From Lachnospiraceae bacterium (GTDB lineage: Bacteria > Bacillota > Clostridia > Lachnospirales > Lachnospiraceae), in assembly GCA_015057425.1 (NCBI GenBank), contig SVEL01000021.1:1-38183 (forward strand): a stretch of DNA of 38,183 nt, written 5' to 3'. The notes under the pieces are model-generated. The model made no database searches and was not told the origin of the DNA. It saw only the letters and a program-made list of their open reading frames with translations. Shown here one piece after another: positions 32,442 through 38,183 of the stretch. Positions within the stretch are counted from its first letter, which is position 1; each line of letters starts with the position of its first letter. The translations under genes and the position numbers were made by a program.

Positions 32442-34724
32442 ATGAACTTGATTCCAAATTCCAAAAATAACATTTTTGAAAATACAATAATATATGAAAG
32501 TGGCGATAATATATCTTCTGTTGCGCTTATTATATCAGGTACCGTTAAGTATACCTCAGGAAATCCTTGTGCAGACATAAGCGAAATCACCTATTCTGCC
32601 GGTTCATTCATCGGAGATTCTGATATATTTTGCGGTTTTTACTCAGGTAATTTTGTTGCTATGACAAACTGTATAATAATTCCTTTTGAATGTTCAGATG
32701 CATCAATGCTTGCATCAAGCCTTTCAGATAATATAGCTTTAATTGAGTCTACATCATCTGCAGAAGCTGTTGCCAACCTGTTATCATCTGTTTTCAATTC
32801 ATATAACAAACTTTTTAAGATAACGGACTCTTTTTACAATTCTATTTACAGTGCATATACACGATATGAAAAGATTTGTCAAAAAGATAATATAAGAGTT
32901 GAATCATTTAAATTACCACACTCTTCAGACAATTATAATATTAAATTTTTGGATTTGGACCGTTCTCCGGACGAACTTTTATCCGAAGCCGCTTCAAATG
33001 CTCTTATAAGTGACTATATCAGAGTAATCGGTCAGTTACTTATGTACTATGAAGATTTATTCTTCTACCTTAAAATACTTGTAAGTTCTGTAGTTTCAAA
33101 GAATGATGTATGTCTTTTCAGTATCGTTTCAAATCTTGCTACTAACATAGATTGTGACAGCACCAATGTACTACGTCTTATAGAAACCATGAAGGATTTT
33201 ACATATTCCATTGAAGATGAAGTTAAGCTTCAGACAGGCATACAGCTCAATATAGATATGACCAAGCTTAACTTTTACTATAACCTTGCTACCCAGTCCA
33301 TACAGTCATATATGCCTATTAAAATGGCAGAACAGGCTGCTGTTGCAAGTATGGGAAGTTTCGTTGTTAAGCATACTTTTGAGAGTCTTATGGAATACTG
33401 TTCTTACACATATGAACAGGTTGATTCCTTTACAGCTAAATTAGAAAAATATAAACAACTCAATGATAAGTCATCTACAGATGAAAGTTGCAGAGCTATC
33501 CGACGTGAACTTTCAAAGGACTTTTACAAACTGTATGAAGATGTTTTCTTTACATATGCCAAAACCGAAAAAAGTGAACCTTATGTAGATTTATTCTTAA
33601 ACTTAGGTCTTTTGGACGAAACTCTTCTTGATGAAGACCAGATTCATGAGCTTACAAGTCTTAGTTGTATTTCAGGAGGAACTCCGGCTGCAATATATTA
33701 CCTTAAAGACTGGCTTATGGAAATCTATGAAGGAAAACGAATTCCTTCCAAGAATGAGTTTGATGAAGAATATACAGACTACATACGTAAGAAAAAGAAA
33801 GAGATGAACCTTACACCTGAGGCAGAGCGTGACTTGCTTAACAACCCTGAGTTTAAGGTAAAATACGAATTAAATAACCTGTTTAAATGTAATCATCGTC
33901 TCCTTAACGGTGCTCCGTCTACTTTCTGGCCTATGCTTACTTCAGAAGATGTTATCACATCATTTGAGAAGTCATTTGTAACAGGTGATATAGTCAATGA
34001 TGCCTTAGCTGAAATCGTTTCCGTAGATTACTCTGTTTTCTACAGAGAGTCTATGTACGAAGACATTGAAAAAGGCATAAGCAAAGAAGTTATTGTAAAA
34101 GAAATTTATCCTGAAATCATTCTGCTACCATGCGTTGGTTCTACCGGCACAATGTGGCAGGAAATTTCCGGTAAACGAATAAATACAGCCGGACGTTTTG
34201 TACTTCCGACATTCTTTAACGGGGATTTGTCTAACGTATTATTACGTCTTCTTGGCAGATTCAGATGGGAACTATGTAAATCTGCACAGGGACTTGCATG
34301 GAATGATATAAGCATTCCTTCACTTACTTCCTTATTCACGGATTATGCGCAGTTCTATCGAAAAAACAGCGAATTATCCCCAGAAAGAAAGGAAGCATTG
34401 AAGAATCAGTTATCACGTTGCAGAAACAATATACGTGAAGTATTTGTGCTTGACTATTGTATGTGGATTAAGTTCGAGGCAAAAGGCGCTATGCGTCTCG
34501 ATAAAGTTGCCAGACGAATCCTTGCGACATATTGCCCTATGGAAAAGAGCCTGCGTGAGAAATACGCTTCGCATCCTGCATTTGCAGAAGCCATGATTAA
34601 ATACAATCTTGATAAAAATAAGAAAATCAAGGAACTTTCAGGACGTTACGGTTCACTTTCAAGAAAGGGAATTGAACTTACCGACGAATTGTTGATTACC
34701 GAGGAATTCTATACAAATATGTAA
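32442..34724 (+). CDS. Large protein with N-terminal cyclic-nucleotide-binding-like domain
   Basis: 760 aa from the ATG at 32442, with AAGGAG nine bases upstream. Residues 1-100 look like a CRP-type beta-roll: IYESGDNISSVALIISGTVK, then FIGDSDIF (56-63) where CRP-like proteins have FIGELGLF. The ligand-binding Arg and Glu are not evident, so cAMP binding is doubtful. Residues 100-760 are mostly helical and soluble, and I recognise no family. The stretch around 557-622 (from PEIILLPCVGSTGTMW to WELCKSAQGLAW) looks like a conserved core. No DNA-binding or membrane segment. It leads an operon with a type II pantothenate kinase and a thioesterase; 17 bp separate it from the kinase. Confidence 0.75.
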   Translation: MNLIPNSKNNIFENTIIYESGDNISSVALIISGTVKYTSGNPCADISEITYSAGSFIGDSDIFCGFYSGNFVAMTNCIIIPFECSDASMLASSLSDNIALIESTSSAEAVANLLSSVFNSYNKLFKITDSFYNSIYSAYTRYEKICQKDNIRVESFKLPHSSDNYNIKFLDLDRSPDELLSEAASNALISDYIRVIGQLLMYYEDLFFYLKILVSSVVSKNDVCLFSIVSNLATNIDCDSTNVLRLIETMKDFTYSIEDEVKLQTGIQLNIDMTKLNFYYNLATQSIQSYMPIKMAEQAAVASMGSFVVKHTFESLMEYCSYTYEQVDSFTAKLEKYKQLNDKSSTDESCRAIRRELSKDFYKLYEDVFFTYAKTEKSEPYVDLFLNLGLLDETLLDEDQIHELTSLSCISGGTPAAIYYLKDWLMEIYEGKRIPSKNEFDEEYTDYIRKKKKEMNLTPEAERDLLNNPEFKVKYELNNLFKCNHRLLNGAPSTFWPMLTSEDVITSFEKSFVTGDIVNDALAEIVSVDYSVFYRESMYEDIEKGISKEVIVKEIYPEIILLPCVGSTGTMWQEISGKRINTAGRFVLPTFFNGDLSNVLLRLLGRFRWELCKSAQGLAWNDISIPSLTSLFTDYAQFYRKNSELSPERKEALKNQLSRCRNNIREVFVLDYCMWIKFEAKGAMRLDKVARRILATYCPMEKSLREKYASHPAFAEAMIKYNLDKNKKIKELSGRYGSLSRKGIELTDELLITEEFYTNM

Positions 34725-34741
34725 TCAGAATGGAGTTTATT

Positions 34742-35566
34742 ATGAGCATTATAATTGGAATGGATATTGGTATGAGTACCTGTAAAATTACAGGTTTTTC
34801 GAATGACAGCTTACTCATACCCGTACAAAAGATTTCCGGTGATTTTTCTGACTCCGAAATAATCAAAACCGGTATTTCCGAGTTCCTATATACAAACAAG
34901 TTGAAAAAGCAGGATATTGGTAAGATAATGATTACCGGTGTGGGAAGTTCATATATTTCTCATGACATAGAGGACATCCCTACACTGCATGTAGCTGAAT
35001 TTGATGCTAATGCTGCATATGGTTCATATGTATGCGACAGTTCCAAATATATTATCATCAGCATGGGTACCGGTTCCTCTTATGTATATATAGGTCCTGA
35101 CGGCAAGAAGCATCTTGGTGGCCTTGCACTTGGTGGTGGCACTATACAGGGACTTTCCAATATTATCTTTTCCGACTCTGACTTTGAATTTATCAAAGCA
35201 CTGTCTCAGGAAGGAAATATAAGAAATATCGACTTATGTATGGGCGATATCACCAAAACGGAAATCCCCGGCCTTCCATCAGATATAACTGCTTCTAATT
35301 TCGCCAAAGCAGGCGGCAATGAAGCACATGCAGATATTGCACAGGGTATTGTTCATATGGTTATTGAAAATATACTACAAACAGGGGCATTAATAGGAAA
35401 GGGCTATGGTGTAAATACCTACGTCCTGATGGGCGGACTTGCCGGTTATCCGCAATGTCATCACATAAGTGAGCAATTAAAATTGTTGCACAAGGATATA
35501 GAATTTATCATACCGAAACACTCGATGTTTGGTTCAGCTATAGGTGCCGCACTGCTCAGCAAATAA
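34742..35566 (+). CDS. coaW: Type II pantothenate kinase-like protein
   Basis: 274 aa from the ATG at 34742, preceded by GGAG at a 6-bp spacing. It is an ASKHA-fold kinase of the Fumble/CoaW type: phosphate loop 1 GMDIGMSTCK (6-15), loop 2 ISMGTGSS (106-113), GGLALGGGTIQGL (126-138) and GLPSDITASNFAK (177-189), close to the GLPGDLTASNFGK pattern of the family. It would phosphorylate pantothenate, the first step of coenzyme A synthesis. Pairing with a thioesterase supports a CoA role. The family also contains enzymes of uncertain substrate, so pantothenate is likely but not certain. Confidence 0.83.
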   Translation: MSIIIGMDIGMSTCKITGFSNDSLLIPVQKISGDFSDSEIIKTGISEFLYTNKLKKQDIGKIMITGVGSSYISHDIEDIPTLHVAEFDANAAYGSYVCDSSKYIIISMGTGSSYVYIGPDGKKHLGGLALGGGTIQGLSNIIFSDSDFEFIKALSQEGNIRNIDLCMGDITKTEIPGLPSDITASNFAKAGGNEAHADIAQGIVHMVIENILQTGALIGKGYGVNTYVLMGGLAGYPQCHHISEQLKLLHKDIEFIIPKHSMFGSAIGAALLSK

Positions 35567-35592
35567 AATTGAATTTATAAGGGAGAAAACAA

Positions 35593-36009
35593 ATGAAATA
35601 TTATACTTATACTCACAAAGCACATTACTACGAAACAGACCAGATGGGTATTATACATCATTCAAATTACATTCGCTGGATGGAAGAAGCCCGTATCCGC
35701 TTTATGGCAGATAATAATATGGGATTTAAAGAAGTTGAGGCTGCCGGTTTTATCAGTCCTGTCCTGGGAATTACCTGTGATTACAAAAATATGATACACT
35801 TTGACGATAATGTAATCATCAAACTTCATATGGTAAATTACAACGGTCTTAAATTTACTATCGGATATGATATGTATGTAGAGGGTGATGACAAGCTTTG
35901 CACAACCGGTACATCTACACACTGCTTCCTTGATAAAGCCGGACGACCGGTTATCATCAAAAAAGACATACCTGAGTTCGACGCACTCCTTAGAGAATAT
36001 ATGGAATAA
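35593..36009 (+). CDS. Acyl-CoA thioesterase, hotdog fold (YbgC/FadM type)
   Basis: 138-aa 4HBT-family thioesterase. The signature YETDQMGIIHHSNYIRWMEEAR region (residues 13-34) includes the catalytic Asp16, and a long beta-sheet follows. It hydrolyses acyl-CoA or aromatic acyl-CoA thioesters in the cytoplasm. GGGAG precedes the ATG. It is third in the operon after the pantothenate kinase-like gene (26 bp gap) and ends before a terminator. With the kinase it suggests control of free CoA levels. Confidence 0.88.
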   Translation: MKYYTYTHKAHYYETDQMGIIHHSNYIRWMEEARIRFMADNNMGFKEVEAAGFISPVLGITCDYKNMIHFDDNVIIKLHMVNYNGLKFTIGYDMYVEGDDKLCTTGTSTHCFLDKAGRPVIIKKDIPEFDALLREYME

Positions 36010-36018
36010 AAATAATAT

Positions 36019-36064
36019 AGGCGACCAAAACAGAGATATACATAATCTCAGTTTATGATCGCCT
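36019..36064. terminator. Bidirectional terminator between thioesterase and dapL
   Basis: AGGCGA (36019-36024) pairs with TCGCCT (36059-36064); inside, AAAC/GTTT and GAGAT/ATCTC extend the stem with small internal loops. T-rich tracts flank both sides (TATTTTTGTTTT on plus), so it can end both convergent transcripts. Confidence 0.75.
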
Positions 36065-36084
36065 TATTTTTGTTTTATTAATGC

Positions 36085-37299
36085 TTACGCATTTTTAATT
36101 CTTTCGATAGCTTCAAGAGTATTTTCATATGTTCCGAAAGCTGTCAGTCTGAAGTAACCTTCACCGCTTGGTCCGAATCCAGAACCAGGTGTTCCCACGA
36201 TATTGAGTTCTTCAAGTAAATAATCAAAGAACTGCCATGAAGTCATATTATTTGGTGTCTTTAACCAGATGTATGGTGCATTTACACCACCTGAAACTGT
36301 ATATCCGGCACTTTCAAGACCATTCTTTATAACCTTGGCATTGTTCATATAGTAAGCTACCTGCTCTGCTGTCTGTTTCTTACCTTCCGGTGAATAAACA
36401 GCCTCGCCTGCTCTCTGGGTTATGTATGGAGCACCATTGAACTTTGTTCCGTGTCTTCTTGCCCAAAGGCTGTTAAGAGAAACATCTCCGCACTTTAATT
36501 CCTTCGGAACTACTGTATATCCAAGACGTGTACCCGTAAATCCGGCATTCTTTGAGAAGCTTCTGATTTCGATAGCGCATCCCTTTGCATCCTTACATTC
36601 ATAAATTGTATGTGGTACATCATCTTCTGAAATATATGCTTCATAAGCGGCATCATATATAATTACGGCACCAACTTTGTTAGCATAGTCAACCCACTTC
36701 TGAAGTTCATCTTTATTAATAGTTGCGCCTGTTGGGTTATTGGGGAAACAAAGATATATGATATCCGGTGTTTCTGCAGGAAGTTCCGGCGCAAAGTTTG
36801 TTTCTGCCGTACATGGCATATATATAACATTTGTCCATCTTTCTGTAGCTGCATCAAACACACCTGTTCTGCCTGCCATAGCATTTGTGTCAACATATAC
36901 AGGGTACACAGGGTCACAAACTGCAATCTTATTATCTACTGAGAAAATATCACCTATATTACCTGAATCACTCTTTGCACCATCACTTACAAAGATTTCA
37001 TCGATGTCAATCTTAACACCTCTGGCTTCAAAATCATTCTTAGCAATTGCACTTCTTAAAAATTCATATCCAAGATCCGGAGCATAACCCATAAATGTTT
37101 CCTTTACAGCCATTTCATCTACTGCCTTGTGGAAAGCATCTATTACAGCCGGTGCAAGCGGAAGTGTAACATCTCCGATTCCAAGTCTGATAATCTTCTT
37201 ATCAGGATTAGCTGTTGCAAAAGCATTTACCTTTTTTCCTATTGTTGAGAAAAGATAACTTCCCGGAAGTTTTAAGTAATTATCATTAATCTTATACAT
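36085..37299 (-). CDS. dapL: LL-diaminopimelate aminotransferase
   Basis: 404-aa PLP enzyme that converts tetrahydrodipicolinate directly to LL-diaminopimelate for lysine and peptidoglycan, bypassing the acylated dap route. The typical N-terminus [14 protein letters not shown] is present, along with [12 protein letters not shown], the cofactor region [18 protein letters not shown], and the PLP lysine Lys250 in [15 protein letters not shown]. Length matches the family. GGAGGATAT precedes the ATG. It is a single-gene unit with its own promoter and an 83-base leader. Confidence 0.97.
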   Translation of the reverse strand: MYKINDNYLKLPGSYLFSTIGKKVNAFATANPDKKIIRLGIGDVTLPLAPAVIDAFHKAVDEMAVKETFMGYAPDLGYEFLRSAIAKNDFEARGVKIDIDEIFVSDGAKSDSGNIGDIFSVDNKIAVCDPVYPVYVDTNAMAGRTGVFDAATERWTNVIYMPCTAETNFAPELPAETPDIIYLCFPNNPTGATINKDELQKWVDYANKVGAVIIYDAAYEAYISEDDVPHTIYECKDAKGCAIEIRSFSKNAGFTGTRLGYTVVPKELKCGDVSLNSLWARRHGTKFNGAPYITQRAGEAVYSPEGKKQTAEQVAYYMNNAKVIKNGLESAGYTVSGGVNAPYIWLKTPNNMTSWQFFDYLLEELNIVGTPGSGFGPSGEGYFRLTAFGTYENTLEAIERIKNA

Positions 37300-37355
37300 A
37301 TATCCTCCATTCTGACAACTTATGCCATTTACAAATTTTCATTGATATGTCTGCA

Positions 37356-37417
37356 ACGAATTTCTTCGTGCGATATAAACACTAATAAATCTTACCAACA
37401 CAAATATTGTTTGTCAA
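37356..37417 (-). promoter_or_regulatory. Promoter and leader hairpin of dapL
   Basis: On the minus strand: TTGACA (37412-37417), 17-bp spacer, TAAGAT (37389-37394). The leader contains a small hairpin ACGAA-GAAA-TTCGT (37356-37369). I see no lysine riboswitch: the leader is too short for one. Confidence 0.7.
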
Positions 37418-37480
37418 GAATAAAGCGCCTTTCAAAATAATATATTATCATAAGAAATTTGTGCTCTTATGGAGGAATAA

Positions 37481-38089
37481 TTGATAAACTTCTACAAATC
37501 TATGGAAATAGCCAAAGACCTGTCAAAAAAAATATTTGACAACATTATCTGTACACCTGCATTCTGCCTGTCTGCTTTAGTACTTACATTTATATTTTCG
37601 CTGTATTTAGATTATGATGTATCTGTTTCTGTTACGGCAAATACCTCATCCAGAAGACTTCCCATATATTGTGTGGAAAATGACAAAAAACAGATTGCCA
37701 TTTCCTTTGATGCCGCTTGGGGGAATGAAGACACGGCAGAGATACTTGCCATCCTAAAAAAACATGATGTCCGCGCAACATTTTTTATGACCGGCGGATG
37801 GGTGGATAGCTATCCGGATGACGTTAAAGCTATTGCCTCTGCCGGTCACGACCTCGGCAATCACAGTGAAAATCATAAAAATATGAGTCAGCTTTCAACT
37901 GCTGACATACAGCTTGAAATACAAAAAGTTCATGATAAAGTTAAAAAATTGACCGGAATTGATATGTTCCTGTTCCGACCGCCATACGGAGACTATGACA
38001 ATGATGTTATAACCACTTTAGAAGAAATGGGATATTATACAATTCAGTGGTCGATTGATACACTATACATAAAAGTAATGACTTTTTAA
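37481..38089 (+). CDS. Polysaccharide deacetylase (PdaB-like), C-terminus missing
   Basis: 202 aa. It starts at TTG (37481), 5 bp after a strong GGAGG; the next ATG is too far from that site. A signal anchor spans about 25-44, then a NodB domain facing outside: SFDAAWGNEDT with Asp77, zinc ligands His128 and His132 in GNHSENH, and FRPPYGDY (165-172). SFDAAWGNEDT is the pattern of sporulation PdaB-type deacetylases. After YTIQWSIDTL the normal continuation (DWK..., then about 60 residues with an ILFHN-type motif) is replaced by YIKVMTF and a stop. The other frames do not restore it, so a deletion or insertion probably broke the gene. Confidence 0.8.
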   Translation: MINFYKSMEIAKDLSKKIFDNIICTPAFCLSALVLTFIFSLYLDYDVSVSVTANTSSRRLPIYCVENDKKQIAISFDAAWGNEDTAEILAILKKHDVRATFFMTGGWVDSYPDDVKAIASAGHDLGNHSENHKNMSQLSTADIQLEIQKVHDKVKKLTGIDMFLFRPPYGDYDNDVITTLEEMGYYTIQWSIDTLYIKVMTF

Positions 38090-38126
38090 TAGATATGTAG
38101 TAAGATTATCATTGAAAGGTATATAT

Positions 38127-38183
38127 GTGATTATAAACACATTTAAAAACCTTACGCAAGATGAAAAACTGGCTATCTATATG
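38127..38183 (+). CDS. Start of an unidentified gene running off the right edge
   Basis: A frame opening with GTG at 38127 (read as MIINTFKNLTQDEKLAIYM) stays open to the edge, with AAAGG about 8 bp upstream. Only 19 residues are visible and I recognise no family. It directly follows the broken deacetylase end, so it may belong to whatever replaced that gene's 3' part. Confidence 0.35.
   Translation, partial: MIINTFKNLTQDEKLAIYM

Noticed and set aside
37300..37388. Lysine riboswitch before dapL
   Set aside because: The leader is only about 83 bases with one small hairpin; the lysine riboswitch is much longer and multi-branched.

Overview
The window looks like chromosome from a low-GC Gram-positive anaerobe, most likely a member of the Lachnospiraceae (Clostridia). 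This rests on the A+T-rich sequence, strong AGGAGG-type ribosome binding sites, near-consensus sigma-A promoters, a primary sigma factor of the Firmicutes type, LL-diaminopimelate aminotransferase, class 1B dihydroorotate dehydrogenase (pyrD/pyrK), gatCAB, and plant cell wall enzymes without signal peptides (GH51, CE1-like, PL11). The genus is an inference; a pectin- or hemicellulose-using relative of Lachnospira, Eubacterium or Butyrivibrio would fit. No rRNA, CRISPR array or complete insertion sequence was found.

Layout. Positions 1-418 hold the tail of an unidentified gene and a terminator. Positions 419-4325 (minus strand) are a MarR regulator, a GH51 arabinofuranosidase and an esterase, read as a small arabinoxylan-breakdown operon. 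Positions 4326-5678 are a lipoprotein hydrolase plus a DUF3237 protein behind a perfect-consensus promoter. Positions 5675-11254 are a pyrimidine operon in the order Nudix-like, pyrC, pyrF, pyrK, pyrD, dus, with a palindrome-rich element between pyrF and pyrK. Two identical tRNA-Gly(GCC) genes follow on the plus strand (11374-11559). Positions 11682-18112 (minus) are an AEC carrier, a heterodimeric ABC exporter, an AI-2E-family membrane protein and a double-receiver protein. Positions 18215-23146 hold a tandem-GNAT protein, a GNAT-signal peptidase I fusion and a cytoplasmic rhamnogalacturonan lyase. Positions 23147-23866 are a 720-bp intergenic region with a 63-bp tandem hairpin repeat. Next come rpoD, a lipid kinase, a small membrane protein, deoC, an SEC-C protein, a PilZ protein and gatCAB. 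Divergent from gatCAB is an operon of a large unrecognised protein with a cyclic-nucleotide-binding-like fold, a type II pantothenate kinase and a hotdog thioesterase. The window ends with dapL and a polysaccharide deacetylase that lacks its C-terminus.

How the genes work together. The first operon would free arabinose and possibly hydroxycinnamates inside the cell, with the MarR protein as a likely sensor. pyrC, pyrD, pyrK and pyrF supply four functions of UMP synthesis, and dus modifies tRNA. gatCAB makes Gln-tRNA and/or Asn-tRNA by transamidation. The large-protein operon points to coenzyme A or acyl-CoA homeostasis. The observations most worth following are the GNAT-signal peptidase fusion, the 63-bp hairpin array whose substitutions all keep pairing only in minus-strand RNA, the large unrecognised protein of the CoA operon, the pyrF-pyrK palindromic element, and the Nudix-like protein that has lost its catalytic box.
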